Source of the DNA: an uncultured Psychroserpens sp.
GTDB lineage: Bacteria > Bacteroidota > Bacteroidia > Flavobacteriales > Flavobacteriaceae
DNA length: 64,000 nt
Direction: 5' to 3'
Assembly (NCBI RefSeq): GCF_947492715.1
Contig: NZ_CANLNS010000001.1
Location: 1,178,001-1,242,000 of the forward strand
The position numbers and the translations under genes were made by a program. The notes beneath the pieces were generated by a model. That model had not been told where the DNA came from. It did no database searches and saw only the letters and a list, made by a program, of their open reading frames with translations. Each line of letters starts with the position of its first letter. Positions within the stretch are counted from its first letter, which is position 1. Below are positions 1-9,843 of the stretch, piece by piece.

Positions 1-155
1 GAACACATTATAAAGCATCTGTTCCTACTATAGCTACTTGTCCTACAACAGGAGAGGCTCACCTTTACCATAGAGCACATTGGCACGAAGGTAAGTTATA
101 TTACAGAGGTCAAGTTTTGATTGACAATTCTGAAAAAGAAGAAAACTTAGCATAA
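1..155 (+). CDS. rpmF: 50S ribosomal protein L32 (C-terminal part)
   Basis: Reading frame 3 from the window edge encodes a 50-residue tail ending at a TAA at 153-155. It contains [20 protein letters not shown] followed by [11 protein letters not shown], the Bacteroidota form of L32, a small basic protein of the large ribosomal subunit. The start lies outside the window. It sits directly upstream of fabH, the classical rpmF-fabH neighbourhood of bacteria, although a strong terminator separates the two here. The identification rests on residues seen; ribosomal function is family knowledge. Confidence 0.93.
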   Translation, partial: THYKASVPTIATCPTTGEAHLYHRAHWHEGKLYYRGQVLIDNSEKEENLA

Positions 156-175
156 GTATTATGCACGCATATAAT

Positions 176-203
176 AAAACGCTCAGCAATGAGCGTTTTT
201 TTT
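176..203 (+). terminator. Intrinsic terminator after rpmF
   Basis: A 10-bp stem AAAACGCTCA/TGAGCGTTTT with a GCAA loop is followed by a run of T. It ends the rpmF transcript 21 nt after the stop codon. The remaining 204-335 is an AT-rich leader of fabH without a clear motif. Confidence 0.9.
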
Positions 204-335
204 ATGTTTAATTTCTCAAAGTCTTAAAAACGACTTATTTTGCGTCGTATTCGTTCAAAATTTAGTAAATTCATTAATGTTTTGCCTTTTTTTGACGATT
301 TTTGCCTTTTTAGGACTGTTTTTTAAAAAATTAGT

Positions 336-1331
336 ATGAGTAAAATCACAGCTGCAATTACAGGAGTAGGAGCTTATTTGCCTGAGTATAAGTTGACCAA
401 CCAAATTTTGGAAACTATGGTCGATACCAATGACGAATGGATTACTACACGGACAGGTATAAAAGAGCGTAGAATCCTTAAAGAAGATGGAAAGGGAACC
501 TCTTTTTTAGCTATTAAAGCTGCTCAAGACCTTATCAATAAGAAAGGAATTGACCCCAAAGATATAGAATTAGTGATAGTTGCTACGGCAACTCCAGATA
601 TGAAAGCCGCTTCTACTGCTGCTTTTACTGCAACTAATATAGGAGCGACCAATGCTTTTTCTTTCGATTTAGAAGCGGCATGTTCTAGCTTTCTTTACGG
701 AATGTCTGTAGCTTCACGTTATATAGAATCTGGAAAATATAAAAAAGTATTACTCATTGGAGCAGATAAAAATTCTTCAATGATTAACTATAAAGACCGA
801 GCAACATGCATCATATTTGGAGATGGTGCGGGCGCAGTATTATTTGAACCAAATAATGAAGGGCTAGGTTTACAAGATGAACTTTTAAGAAGTAACGGAG
901 AGGGACGAGAATTTCTTCATGCACAATATGGAGGATCGTCATACCCATCAACACCTGAAGCCATAGCTGAGGGAAAACATTTTGTATTTCAAGAAGGAAA
1001 AACAGTATTTAAGAACGCTGTCTTTAATATGGCAGATGTTACAGAGCGTATCTTAGAACGCAACAACTTAACCAATGACGACATCTCTTGGTTAGCGGCA
1101 CATCAAGCGAATAAAAGAATTATTGAAGCCACGGCTAACCGCGTATCTTTGGATCCAGCGAAGGTAATGATGAATATTCATAAATATGGAAATACAACAT
1201 CTGCTACATTACCATTGCTCTTGCACGATTACGAATCACAATTAAAAAAAGATGATATAATTATATTCGCAGCCTTTGGAGGCGGATTTACTTGGGGCTC
1301 TATTTATTTTAAATGGGCCTATAATTCCTAA
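336..1331 (+). CDS. fabH: Beta-ketoacyl-ACP synthase III
   Basis: A 331-residue thiolase-fold enzyme, the normal FabH length. It condenses acetyl-CoA (or a branched acyl-CoA) with malonyl-ACP to start fatty acid synthesis in the cytosol. The catalytic Cys lies in AACSSFLYG (near residue 116), the His in AAHQANKR and the Asn in YGNTTSAT, so the Cys-His-Asn triad is complete. The start gives MSKITAAITGVG, a typical N-terminus. It is followed 37 bp later by accB and then accC, so the cluster makes the primer condensation enzyme and two acetyl-CoA carboxylase parts together. Nothing unusual is seen. Confidence 0.96.
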   Translation: MSKITAAITGVGAYLPEYKLTNQILETMVDTNDEWITTRTGIKERRILKEDGKGTSFLAIKAAQDLINKKGIDPKDIELVIVATATPDMKAASTAAFTATNIGATNAFSFDLEAACSSFLYGMSVASRYIESGKYKKVLLIGADKNSSMINYKDRATCIIFGDGAGAVLFEPNNEGLGLQDELLRSNGEGREFLHAQYGGSSYPSTPEAIAEGKHFVFQEGKTVFKNAVFNMADVTERILERNNLTNDDISWLAAHQANKRIIEATANRVSLDPAKVMMNIHKYGNTTSATLPLLLHDYESQLKKDDIIIFAAFGGGFTWGSIYFKWAYNS

Positions 1332-1368
1332 CCGACTTTTAACTAACTAATTAAAAAGACTAATAATT

Positions 1369-1854
1369 ATGGATATTAAGGAAATTCAAAACTTAATCAA
1401 ATTTGTAGCCAAATCTGGCGCTAGTGAGGTTAAATTAGAAATGGATGATGTAAAAATCACCATCAGAACTGGTTCAGATGACAAGGGAGACTCAACCACT
1501 TATGTTCAGCAAATTCCTGTAAGTCAACCTGTAGCTCAAGCTATGCCAGCAGCAGCTCCAGCACCTGCTCCAGCAGCACCAACAGAAGCAGCACCAACTT
1601 CAGACGACTCAAAATATATTACTATCAAATCGCCAATTATCGGTACATTTTATCGTAAGCCATCTCCAGACAAACCAGTGTTTGTTGAGGTAGGTAGTAC
1701 AATAGGAGAAGGAGATGTATTATGTGTTATTGAAGCAATGAAGTTGTTCAACGAAATTGAATCAGAAGTATCAGGTAAAATTGTTAAGATTTTAGTAGAC
1801 GATTCTTCTCCAGTAGAGTTTGATCAACCATTATTCTTGGTAGATCCATCATAA
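1369..1854 (+). CDS. accB: Acetyl-CoA carboxylase biotin carboxyl carrier protein
   Basis: A 161-residue BCCP, the carrier that takes carboxybiotin from AccC to the carboxyltransferase in malonyl-CoA synthesis. The N-terminal helical segment (1-45) is followed by an Ala/Pro-rich linker (about 52-78) and the biotinyl domain (about 82-160) with the lipoyl/biotinyl motif EAMKLFNE; Lys125 is the expected biotinylation site. Its position between fabH and accC fits. The length and linker are typical for the family. Confidence 0.96.
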   Translation: MDIKEIQNLIKFVAKSGASEVKLEMDDVKITIRTGSDDKGDSTTYVQQIPVSQPVAQAMPAAAPAPAPAAPTEAAPTSDDSKYITIKSPIIGTFYRKPSPDKPVFVEVGSTIGEGDVLCVIEAMKLFNEIESEVSGKIVKILVDDSSPVEFDQPLFLVDPS

Positions 1855-1955
1855 CCGTTTAAAAATTCCAATTCACAGCGCATCGTATTGATGACCCAAA
1901 ACCTAATATGTGGTTTTTTGGTACTTGGAATTTGAAATTTTTAATTCAAGAAGTT

Positions 1956-3308
1956 ATGTTTAAAAAAATATTAATAGCCAATAGAGGAGAAATAGCACTA
2001 CGTGTTATTAGAACCTGTAAAGAAATGGGTATCAAAACAGTAGCAGTGTATTCTACGGCAGACGCTGAAAGTTTACACGTGAAGTTTGCAGACGAAGCCG
2101 TTTGTATTGGTCCACCATCAAGTAGTGATTCTTACCTTAAAATATCAAATATTATAGCAGCAGCAGAAATTACAAATGCCGATGCTATACATCCTGGGTA
2201 TGGATTTTTATCCGAAAACGCTAAGTTTTCAAAAATTTGTGAAGAACACGATATTAAATTTATTGGAGCATCTCCAGAAATGATCGATCGTATGGGAGAC
2301 AAAGCCAATGCAAAAGCAACAATGCTAGAAGCAGGCGTACCATGTGTTCCAGGAAGTGAAGGCGTTATAGAAGATTTTGAAGAGTGTAAAAAATTAGCAG
2401 AAGAAACCGGTTATCCAGTAATGCTTAAAGCATCTGCTGGTGGTGGTGGAAAAGGAATGCGTGCTGTTTGGAAACCAGAAGATCTTCAGAATGCTTGGGA
2501 ATCTGCACGAGCAGAATCTAAAGCGGCCTTTGGTAATGATGATATGTATATGGAAAAACTCATTGAAGAGCCAAGACATATCGAAATTCAAGTTGTTGGA
2601 GATTCAACAGGTCGTGCTTGTCATCTTTCTGAGAGAGACTGTTCTGTACAAAGACGTCACCAAAAATTAACAGAAGAAGTACCTTCTCCATTCATGACCA
2701 AAGCCTTACGTGATAAAATGGGAAAAGCTGCTGTAAAAGCCGCTGAATTTATCAAATATGAAGGCGCAGGAACAGTGGAGTTTCTTGTAGATAAGCATCG
2801 TAATTTTTACTTTATGGAAATGAATACGCGTATTCAAGTAGAGCATCCAATTACAGAACAAGTAATAGATTTCGATTTAATTCGTGAACAAATTCTTGTA
2901 GCTGCAGGTGTGCCTATTTCTGGTAAAAACTATACACCAAACTTACATTCAATAGAATGTCGTATCAATGCCGAAGATCCGTTTAACGATTTTAGACCAT
3001 CACCTGGACGTATCACTACGCTGCATGCACCAGGAGGACATGGTGTTCGTTTAGATACTCATGTATATGCAGGATATGTGATTCCGCCAAATTACGATTC
3101 TATGATTGCGAAGTTAATTACTACCGCACAAACACGTGAGGAAGCTATCAATAAAATGAAGCGTGCTTTAGAAGAATTTGTTATCGAAGGTATCAAAACA
3201 ACGATTCCGTTTCATAGACAACTTATGGAGCATCCAGATTATTTAGCTGGTAATTATACCACTAAATTTATGGAAGATTTCGTCATCGAACGAACTCCAG
3301 AAGATTAA
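1956..3308 (+). CDS. accC: Acetyl-CoA carboxylase, biotin carboxylase subunit
   Basis: An ATP-grasp enzyme of 450 residues that carboxylates biotin on AccB. The ATP-binding glycine loop [11 protein letters not shown], the catalytic [14 protein letters not shown] segment and the C-terminal biotin carboxylase domain are all visible. The frame is open from 1908, but the ATG at 1956 gives [18 protein letters not shown], the conserved AccC N-terminus, so the 16 upstream codons are not part of the protein. It ends the fabH-accB-accC unit, followed closely by a terminator. Confidence 0.96.
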   Translation: MFKKILIANRGEIALRVIRTCKEMGIKTVAVYSTADAESLHVKFADEAVCIGPPSSSDSYLKISNIIAAAEITNADAIHPGYGFLSENAKFSKICEEHDIKFIGASPEMIDRMGDKANAKATMLEAGVPCVPGSEGVIEDFEECKKLAEETGYPVMLKASAGGGGKGMRAVWKPEDLQNAWESARAESKAAFGNDDMYMEKLIEEPRHIEIQVVGDSTGRACHLSERDCSVQRRHQKLTEEVPSPFMTKALRDKMGKAAVKAAEFIKYEGAGTVEFLVDKHRNFYFMEMNTRIQVEHPITEQVIDFDLIREQILVAAGVPISGKNYTPNLHSIECRINAEDPFNDFRPSPGRITTLHAPGGHGVRLDTHVYAGYVIPPNYDSMIAKLITTAQTREEAINKMKRALEEFVIEGIKTTIPFHRQLMEHPDYLAGNYTTKFMEDFVIERTPED

Positions 3309-3316
3309 CAATTCAA

Positions 3317-3348
3317 CTCCGAAATTTATATTTCGGAGTTTTTTTTCT
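3317..3348 (+). terminator. Intrinsic terminator after accC
   Basis: An 11-bp stem AACTCCGAAAT/ATTTCGGAGTT with loop TTAT and at least eight T follows accC by 8 nt. Confidence 0.93.
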
Positions 3349-3389
3349 CTTATTATAGTGTTCTTTTATCTCGAAGTGTCGAGACAAAA

Positions 3390-3454
3390 GGCAGGCTCTC
3401 GCAAGTCGCTCTCTACGAGGAGCTCCAACAGTTGCTCCATCCTTAACACAACCC
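3390..3454. repeat. Dispersed intergenic repeat, copy 1
   Basis: About 65 bp beginning GGCAGGCTCTCGC and containing CCTTAACAC closely matches 29093-29156. Both copies share GGCAGGCT, AGTCGCTCTCT, CGAGGAGCT and ATCCTTAAC. It resembles short dispersed repeats common between flavobacterial genes; I cannot count other copies from this window. Confidence 0.6.
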
Positions 3455-3496
3455 GATATTTCTTGTTATATTTAAGAGAGCTAATAACCAGCTTTA

Positions 3497-4087
3497 ATGT
3501 TTAAGACTAAAGAATCTATTTTTATATTTCTTCTGTTTTTATTGTTCTTTCCTACTTATGCCATAGTCAACAATACTATTTTGTTTTTGTTTGATTATAC
3601 GTTTACTGGAGGTGAAGTCTCAAAACTGTTTAGCTATAATTATACAGGTAATCTACTTGGTTGTTTAGGAGTGGCGAAATATATAGAACTATCAAGTTCA
3701 TTTAATTTTTTTCAAAAAAACGGCGTTCTAATGATTACATTTTTAGTTTCGGTTGTAACATTTTTAATGATTCTCAAAAGAAAGACATCAAAAAATTATC
3801 ACATCAAATGGCTGTTGATTTTCGTGTTTTCATTATTTCTATTTACAGGCTTAGAGTTCTTATATCACTTTATTTTTTATACAACACAAGTGGATGTTGA
3901 CTATATTAAGGTCGTTTTTTGGCTATTGGCATTCAGTATAATAGCCACTATTTTGGCGGCTGTTATGTTTATTAGATATTTCAGTAAGAAAGAAAAATTG
4001 CAAATTTTCCTGCTAGTTATACCAGCTTCGTTTTTAAGTGGTTATTTTTGGTATATGTATGTAGGACCAGCAGTTCTGCCAATTTAA
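3497..4087 (+). CDS. Predicted integral membrane protein, unknown function
   Basis: A 196-residue hydrophobic protein with roughly five predicted membrane segments: residues about 8-30 (FIFLLFLLFFPTYAIV), 74-92, 104-124, 138-160 and 170-190. Charged residues lie in short loops (KRKTSKNYHIK, RYFSKKEKLQ). I do not recognise a family. It precedes the flavoprotein gene by 5 bp and is probably the first gene of the polyketide operon, although a function in that pathway is not indicated by the sequence. Confidence 0.75.
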   Translation: MFKTKESIFIFLLFLLFFPTYAIVNNTILFLFDYTFTGGEVSKLFSYNYTGNLLGCLGVAKYIELSSSFNFFQKNGVLMITFLVSVVTFLMILKRKTSKNYHIKWLLIFVFSLFLFTGLEFLYHFIFYTTQVDVDYIKVVFWLLAFSIIATILAAVMFIRYFSKKEKLQIFLLVIPASFLSGYFWYMYVGPAVLPI

Positions 4088-4092
4088 ATTCT

Positions 4093-5202
4093 ATGAATCT
4101 ATCCTATTGGGAAACAAAATCATGGCTCACTAATATCGATTATACAATCGTAGGAAGCGGTATTGTTGGGCTTAATTGTGCTCTAGAATTAAAGCAACGG
4201 TTTCCAAAAGCGAAAATTTTAATTGTAGAGCGCGGAACTTTACCTCAAGGCGCTAGTACTAAGAATGCAGGCTTTGCGTGCTTTGGAAGTTTAAGTGAAA
4301 TCATAAGTGATCTTAAAACACATACAGAAGATGAAGTGTTCCATTTGGTAAAAAAACGAATTGATGGTTTGAGCTTACTAAGGCGTATCTTAGGAGATGA
4401 AACCATCAATTATCAAGAGTTAGGAGGCTATGAGTTGTTTTCGAAAGAAAGCAACCTATTAGACGAGTGCCAATCTAAAAAAGGAGCTATAAATACACTT
4501 TTAAAGCCACTATTTAATGCTAATGTATTTCGTTTTGAACCTAATCACTTCAAATTTAATAATTGTCATAACAGTTTAGGTTTTAATCAATTTGAAGGCC
4601 AAATCGATACAGGGAAAATGATGATGTGTTTAACACAGCTTGTATTAAAATCGGGAATAAACATACTTAACAATATTACTGTTGAGGATTTTTATGAAGA
4701 GTCAAGTATAGTGCATGTAAAAACGGATAGATTCGCGTTTAAGACTTCAAAACTGCTTATCGCTACAAATGGTTTTGCATCTAAATTAGGTATTTCCGAA
4801 GTAAAACCAGCGCGTGCTCAGGTACTTATAACAAAGCCAATTAGTAAACTTCACATCAAAGGCACGTTTCACTTAGACCAAGGATATTATTACTTTAGAA
4901 ACATCGATAATCGTATCTTATTTGGAGGCGGAAGAAACCTTGATATGAAAGGCGAAGAAACCACCAATTTAGGTCAGACTCAACATATTCAGGATGCTTT
5001 GGAGACTTTATTAAAAACAACAATTTTACCTAATACTTCATTCGAAATTGATCAAAGATGGAGCGGTATTATGGGCGTTGGTCATCAAAAAAAACCAATC
5101 GTTCAACAACAAAGCAATAATGTGTATTGTGGTGTTCGATTAGGAGGAATGGGCGTGGCAATTGGAAGTTTGGTTGGGAAAGAATTAGCTAACTTATTGT
5201 AA
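4093..5202 (+). CDS. FAD-dependent oxidoreductase, DAO family
   Basis: A 369-residue DadA/glycine-oxidase-like flavoprotein. The dinucleotide-binding motif VGSGIVGLNCALEL lies near residue 15-28, followed by the acidic strand end ILIVERG, and a C-terminal YCGVRLGGMGVAIG segment closes the FAD site. These enzymes oxidise amines or amino acids; the substrate here is unknown. The frame opens at 4048 inside the previous gene, but the ATG at 4093 after its stop is the likely start. The stop codon TAATG overlaps the next start, so translation is coupled. Confidence 0.87.
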   Translation: MNLSYWETKSWLTNIDYTIVGSGIVGLNCALELKQRFPKAKILIVERGTLPQGASTKNAGFACFGSLSEIISDLKTHTEDEVFHLVKKRIDGLSLLRRILGDETINYQELGGYELFSKESNLLDECQSKKGAINTLLKPLFNANVFRFEPNHFKFNNCHNSLGFNQFEGQIDTGKMMMCLTQLVLKSGINILNNITVEDFYEESSIVHVKTDRFAFKTSKLLIATNGFASKLGISEVKPARAQVLITKPISKLHIKGTFHLDQGYYYFRNIDNRILFGGGRNLDMKGEETTNLGQTQHIQDALETLLKTTILPNTSFEIDQRWSGIMGVGHQKKPIVQQQSNNVYCGVRLGGMGVAIGSLVGKELANLL

Positions 5203-5651
5203 TGAGTATTAAAGAAGAACTTTATAATTTATGCCAAGCATTTATTGATGAACGCTTACAAACGATTCAAAAAACGATTAATGAAATTCAAGAATCGTTA
5301 CGCTCTGAAACTAAAAGTTCTGCAGGAGATAAGCATGAAACAGGCCGAGCAATGCTACAACTAGAACGAGAAAAGGCAGGGCAACAGCTAGCTGAAATTC
5401 AAAAAATCAATCAACTCTTATTAAAAATAGACCCTTTAAAATGTTCAGAAATCATTGGTTTAGGAAGTCTTGTAATGACAACTCAAGCGAATTATTTTAT
5501 AAGCGTTAGTGCAGGTGAACTGAAAGCTCAACAACAGTCATTTTATGCTATCTCAGCACATACACCCATTGCTCAGTTGCTATTAGGAAAAACCACTGGG
5601 AGCGATATTCAATTTAGAAATCAGGAATTTAAAATTATTGAAGTACTCTAA
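5202..5651 (+). CDS. Small GreA-like coiled-coil protein
   Basis: A 149-residue protein. Residues 1-70 are a charged coiled coil (RLQTIQKTINEIQESL...GDKHETGRAMLQLEREKAGQQLAEI) and the rest is a small domain ending SAHTPIAQLLLGKTTGSD, which resembles the C-terminal domain of GreA/GreB transcript cleavage factors. Many flavobacterial genomes carry it next to an oxidoreductase. It overlaps the preceding gene by one base. A true Gre role is uncertain because the coiled-coil tip acidic pair is not clear. Confidence 0.7.
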   Translation: MSIKEELYNLCQAFIDERLQTIQKTINEIQESLRSETKSSAGDKHETGRAMLQLEREKAGQQLAEIQKINQLLLKIDPLKCSEIIGLGSLVMTTQANYFISVSAGELKAQQQSFYAISAHTPIAQLLLGKTTGSDIQFRNQEFKIIEVL

Positions 5652-5707
5652 TTTTTATCCCAATCAATTTCGGCTTATCTTTAAAGACATTGTTTTAGAA
5701 AAAGAAA

Positions 5708-6847
5708 TTGAATACAATACCCTCAACATTTGATGTCATTGTGGTTGGTGGTGGATTAGCTGGTTTGTCTAGCGCAATTCACTTATCAAGACAACAACTT
5801 AACGTGCTAGTCATTGAGAAAAATAGTTATCCAAAACATAAGGTTTGTGGTGAATATATTTCTAATGAAGTATTACCTTATTTCAATTATTTGGGTATAG
5901 ATGTTTTTGCACTTGGTGCTAAAAAAATTGACAAATTTCAATTATCTACAACTAAAAATAAACTTATTTCTACGAGTTTACCGTTAGGAGGCTTTGGTAT
6001 TAGTCGTTTTTGTTTAGATCATGCTTTAGAACAAAAAGCAATAGATTCCGATGTTAGTTTAATACAAGATACTGTAGATGATGTTCGGTTTAATAATGAG
6101 CAATTCACTGTAGTTACAAAAAACCAAAAACAGCTTAAATCGAAGTTTGTGATTGGAGCCTATGGCAAACGATCCAACCTTGATGTAAAACTCAATAGGC
6201 AATTCATAAAAACTAAATCTCCTTATTTGGCTGTTAAAACCCATGTCAAAGGAAGTTTCCCAAACGATATGGTAGCGCTTCATAATTTTGAAGGCGGCTA
6301 TTGTGGTGTTTCAAAGGTAGAGGGCGATAAGATTAACTTGTGTTATATAACAAATTTTGAATCCTTTAAGGCATTTAAGAACATTGAAGAATTTCAAGAG
6401 AAAGTTATTTTTAAAAACACCTACTTAAAACAAGTTTTTAAGACCACAATACCACTTTTTGAACAACCATTAACGATAAGTCAGATCTCTTTTGACCATA
6501 AGAAACCAATAGAGAATCATATCATTATGTGCGGAGATACAGCAACACTCATTCATCCGCTATGCGGCAATGGAATGAGTATGGCCATACGCAGTGCTCA
6601 AATAGCATCAACACTTATTGTTAAATTTTTTAATTCGGAAATCACCAGTAGAGATGCACTAGAAAAGCAGTATCTTAGAGAATGGAACACAACGTTTAAA
6701 TCGCGATTAAAAGTTGGTCGAATAGTTGCTAATTTGTTTAATAGGCCTCATTTGTCGGAGTTTTTAATGAAAGGACTACAATGGTTTCCGGGTATTTTAC
6801 CACAAATAATTAAACGAACACATGGTAAATTAATGCAGATTGAATGA
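5708..6847 (+). CDS. FAD-dependent oxidoreductase, geranylgeranyl-reductase/halogenase-like
   Basis: A 379-residue class A flavoprotein. It has GGGLAGLSSAIHLSRQ near the N-terminus, a KHKVCGEYIS segment after the second strand, and the second FAD motif CGDTATLIHPLCGNGMSMA near residue 275. Relatives reduce isoprenoid double bonds or hydroxylate polyketides. No ATG precedes the glycine motif at a plausible distance, so translation probably starts at the TTG at 5708. It overlaps the methyltransferase start by four bases (ATGA). In this cluster it is a likely tailoring enzyme for the type III PKS product. Confidence 0.87.
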   Translation: MNTIPSTFDVIVVGGGLAGLSSAIHLSRQQLNVLVIEKNSYPKHKVCGEYISNEVLPYFNYLGIDVFALGAKKIDKFQLSTTKNKLISTSLPLGGFGISRFCLDHALEQKAIDSDVSLIQDTVDDVRFNNEQFTVVTKNQKQLKSKFVIGAYGKRSNLDVKLNRQFIKTKSPYLAVKTHVKGSFPNDMVALHNFEGGYCGVSKVEGDKINLCYITNFESFKAFKNIEEFQEKVIFKNTYLKQVFKTTIPLFEQPLTISQISFDHKKPIENHIIMCGDTATLIHPLCGNGMSMAIRSAQIASTLIVKFFNSEITSRDALEKQYLREWNTTFKSRLKVGRIVANLFNRPHLSEFLMKGLQWFPGILPQIIKRTHGKLMQIE

Positions 6848-7557
6848 GCATATTTGTTAGTACAAAATATAGAAGTGAAGCCAACGAGATTATGGACGAT
6901 TTGGATTATAATGGGCCTATACTTCATGATGCGCTTGATAAGCTAGCAAAGATTAATAAATGGTTGGGCGGCAATAAGGTAACCCTTAGCGGACTTAAAA
7001 AAGCACTTAAAGAACATCCCAAAGAACAGCAGATTACTATTATTGATTTAGGCTGTGGAAGCGGAGATATGCTGAGGTTTGTTTCGCGTTTTGGAAAACA
7101 AAATGGGTATAATTTTCGATTATTGGGCATAGATGCAAATAGGCACACAGTAGATTATGCTAGAGCGTCATCAGTAGCTTATGAGAATATTGAATTTAAG
7201 GCTCTAGATATTTTTTCAGAAGAATTTAAACAACTAAACTACGATATGGTATTAACCACATTGTTTTTACACCATTTCAAAGAGGATGAGTTAATAGCGT
7301 TCTTAAGACCTGTTTTGGAGAAAGCAAAATGGGGTGTTGTAGTTAACGATTTACATAGACATAAATTAGCATATTACTTATTTAAACTATTATGTATAAC
7401 AATCAAAAATAAAACGATAATTGAAGACGGTTTAACCTCGGTTTTGAGAGGGTTTAAAAAACGAGAGTTGGTGGCGATATCGCAGCGATTAAATGCCGAT
7501 TATAAAATTCTATGGAAATGGGCGTTCCGTTTTCAATGGATATTAAAACAAAAATAA
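6844..7557 (+). CDS. SAM-dependent methyltransferase
   Basis: A 237-residue class I methyltransferase. Motif I IIDLGCGSGDMLRF binds S-adenosylmethionine; the acidic motif II loop LLGIDANR and motif IV MVLTTLFLHHF follow. The start overlaps the upstream oxidoreductase by ATGA and the stop lies 1 bp from the type III PKS start, so the three are translationally linked. Flavoprotein-methyltransferase-type III PKS triplets are frequent in bacterial alkylresorcinol and alkylpyrone clusters; that the methyl acceptor is the PKS product is inference. Confidence 0.88.
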   Translation: MSIFVSTKYRSEANEIMDDLDYNGPILHDALDKLAKINKWLGGNKVTLSGLKKALKEHPKEQQITIIDLGCGSGDMLRFVSRFGKQNGYNFRLLGIDANRHTVDYARASSVAYENIEFKALDIFSEEFKQLNYDMVLTTLFLHHFKEDELIAFLRPVLEKAKWGVVVNDLHRHKLAYYLFKLLCITIKNKTIIEDGLTSVLRGFKKRELVAISQRLNADYKILWKWAFRFQWILKQK

Positions 7558-7558
7558 T

Positions 7559-8611
7559 ATGAGTGTAAGAATAACAGCAGTAGCCAAACAACTACCTAAG
7601 TACACTAGAGAGACTGAAGCTATTATTCCTTATTTAAAACTTTGGCTAACTGGTCAGGATGAACGTTTTCAGCGCAAGGTTGTAAAGTTGTTTGAAAACG
7701 CTGGAGTAGATAGAAGATACTCAATTATGGATGCCGAAGCGGTGTTTACCAAAACCTCTTTTGAAGAAAAAAATGACATTTATTCGCGTGAAGTTATTAG
7801 ACTAGGTGAACAATCATTAATAAAAGCACTTGATAAAGCACATCTTAAACCAACAGATATAGATTATATTATAACCGTAAGTTGCACTGGAATTATGATT
7901 CCATCTTTAGATGCCTATTTAATCAATAAGCTCAATATGAAACAAGATATTGTTAGGCTTCCAGTGACAGAAATGGGATGCGCCGCTGGTGTTTCTGGAA
8001 TCATTTACGCCAAGAATTTTTTAAAAGCAAATCCTAATAAACGTGCTGCAGTTATTGCTGTAGAATCGCCAACGGCAACATTTCAACTGGAAGATTATTC
8101 TATGGTAAATATTGTAAGTGCAGCCATTTTTGGAGATGGCGCGGCGAGTGTGATTCTGTCGTCATATGATAATGAAAAAGGCCCGACAATTAAGGATGAA
8201 GCGATGTATCATTTTTATGATGCCGAAACGATGATGGGTTTTAAATTGGTAAATACAGGATTGCAAATGATTCTAGATAAAGCAGTTCCTGAAACCATTG
8301 CCGCACATTTTCCAAAAATTGTACATCCTTTCTTAGAACGCAACGGAATAACAATAGAAGCTATTGATCATTTGATATTTCATCCTGGAGGAAAGAAGAT
8401 TGTACAAACGGTTGAGGACTTATTTGGATCGCTTGGGAAAAATATTGATGACACCAAAGCAGTGCTTAAATTATATGGAAATATGAGCAGCGCAACTGTA
8501 CTTTATGTGTTAGAGCGCTTTATGGATAAACAATTGCCTAAAGGTGATCGAGGTTTAATGTTAAGTTTTGGTCCTGGTTTTTCGGCACAACGCATTTTAT
8601 TAGAATGGTAA
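7559..8611 (+). CDS. Type III polyketide synthase
   Basis: A 350-residue chalcone-synthase-fold enzyme that extends a starter acyl group with malonyl-CoA and cyclises the product. The catalytic Cys is in VTEMGCAAGV (near 140), the His in IFHPGGKKI and the Asn in LYGNMSSAT; the C-terminal loop FGPGFSAQRILLEW matches the GFGPG region of the family. The length is normal. It is the key enzyme of the operon. The starter is probably an acyl chain made by the ACP, KAS, dehydratase and reductase genes that follow, which would give an alkylresorcinol or alkylpyrone. Confidence 0.93.
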   Translation: MSVRITAVAKQLPKYTRETEAIIPYLKLWLTGQDERFQRKVVKLFENAGVDRRYSIMDAEAVFTKTSFEEKNDIYSREVIRLGEQSLIKALDKAHLKPTDIDYIITVSCTGIMIPSLDAYLINKLNMKQDIVRLPVTEMGCAAGVSGIIYAKNFLKANPNKRAAVIAVESPTATFQLEDYSMVNIVSAAIFGDGAASVILSSYDNEKGPTIKDEAMYHFYDAETMMGFKLVNTGLQMILDKAVPETIAAHFPKIVHPFLERNGITIEAIDHLIFHPGGKKIVQTVEDLFGSLGKNIDDTKAVLKLYGNMSSATVLYVLERFMDKQLPKGDRGLMLSFGPGFSAQRILLEW

Positions 8612-9402
8612 AAGAATTTCAAGATAAAAATTATTGGGCCCTTATTTTAGGAGGTTCTAGTGGGTTGGGTTTGGCTACAGCTAAAAAACTCGCTAAACAT
8701 GGGATGAACATTTGTATTGTTCATCGTAACCCAAGAAACCAAATGGATGCTATTGAAAACGAATTTCATAAAATTAAAGCAGAAGGCATTCAGTTTAAAT
8801 CTTTTAATGTTGACGCTTTTAAAGCTGAAAATCGAAATAAGATCATTTCAGAATTAACAACAATTCTTGGAAAAGAAGGGCGAATTAGAACACTAGTTCA
8901 TAGTGTTGCTAAAGGGAATTTAAAACCCATGATAGATGATGAAAAACCTACGTTAAAAAACGATGATTTTAATCTTACAATTAATGCTATGGCTATTAGT
9001 TTATATGATTGGACTACATCTGTTTTTGAAGCAAAACAGTTTTCAGAAGATGGAAGGATTATTAGTTTTACTAGCGAAGGAAATACTAAAGCTTGGAAAA
9101 ACTATGCGGCTGTATCAGCAGCGAAAGTAGCTTTAGAAGCCATAACCAGAAATATTGCTTTAGAGTTTTCGCCTTATGGCATTAGAGCCAATTGCATTCA
9201 AGCTGGAGTAACTGATACAGTGTCATTAAGAATGATTCCTGGAAGTGAACAAATTAAAGCAAATAGCTTAAAAAGAAATCCGTTTAAACGATTAACGCAA
9301 CCTGAAGATGTGGCGAATGCCGTATATCTTTTATGTAAAGATGAGGCCGCATGGATCAATGGTTGTGTGATTCCTGTAGATGGAGGTGAGCATATAAGTT
9401 AA
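8605..9402 (+). CDS. SDR enzyme, probable enoyl-ACP reductase type
   Basis: A 265-residue Rossmann enzyme with the NAD(P) motif GGSSGLGLATA (residues 16-26). The active site is Tyr167-x6-Lys174 (YAAVSAAK), the spacing of FabI/FabL enoyl reductases, not the Tyr-x3-Lys of FabG ketoreductases. The end IPVDGGEHIS is typical of SDRs. It overlaps the PKS gene by seven bases. A role in reducing enoyl intermediates on the cluster's own carrier protein is inferred from position and spacing. Confidence 0.83.
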   Translation: MVKEFQDKNYWALILGGSSGLGLATAKKLAKHGMNICIVHRNPRNQMDAIENEFHKIKAEGIQFKSFNVDAFKAENRNKIISELTTILGKEGRIRTLVHSVAKGNLKPMIDDEKPTLKNDDFNLTINAMAISLYDWTTSVFEAKQFSEDGRIISFTSEGNTKAWKNYAAVSAAKVALEAITRNIALEFSPYGIRANCIQAGVTDTVSLRMIPGSEQIKANSLKRNPFKRLTQPEDVANAVYLLCKDEAAWINGCVIPVDGGEHIS

Positions 9403-9405
9403 TTG

Positions 9406-9843
9406 ATGAATTCTAAACAAATCATAGCATTATTGCCCTATCAAGACCCCTTTTTGTTTGTTGACGACTTGACTGAAATATCTTCTAAAGGGATTTCTGG
9501 GCATTATACGTTTAAAAAAGAAACCCATTTCTATAAAGGTCATTTTAAAAACAACCCTATAACTCCAGGTGTGATTCTCACCGAATGTATGGCCCAAATT
9601 GGTTTGGTGTGTTTAGGAATTTATATACTGAAAGATGAGTTTGTAGAAAATACCAATCCAAAAATTGCTTTGACTTCAAGTCAAGTCGATTTCTTTTTAC
9701 CAGTATATCCAGGAGAAAAAGTGACAGTTGTATCAGAAAAAGAAGTCTTTAGATTTAATAAGTTAAAATGCAATGTAAAAATGTACAATGAGAAAGGTGA
9801 TTTAATATGTCGAGGAAAAATCTCAGGAATGATTAAAGCATGA
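9406..9843 (+). CDS. FabZ-like 3-hydroxyacyl-ACP dehydratase
   Basis: A 145-residue single hot-dog-domain protein. The catalytic His46 lies in YKGHFKNNPITPGV and Glu60 in ILTECMAQIG, the FabZ/FabA His and acid pair. A TTG three bases upstream is also in frame, but the ATG at 9406 is preferred. It overlaps the next synthase by ATGA. It would dehydrate hydroxyacyl-ACP in the chain-building cycle formed with the neighbouring reductase and synthase. Confidence 0.9.
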   Translation: MNSKQIIALLPYQDPFLFVDDLTEISSKGISGHYTFKKETHFYKGHFKNNPITPGVILTECMAQIGLVCLGIYILKDEFVENTNPKIALTSSQVDFFLPVYPGEKVTVVSEKEVFRFNKLKCNVKMYNEKGDLICRGKISGMIKA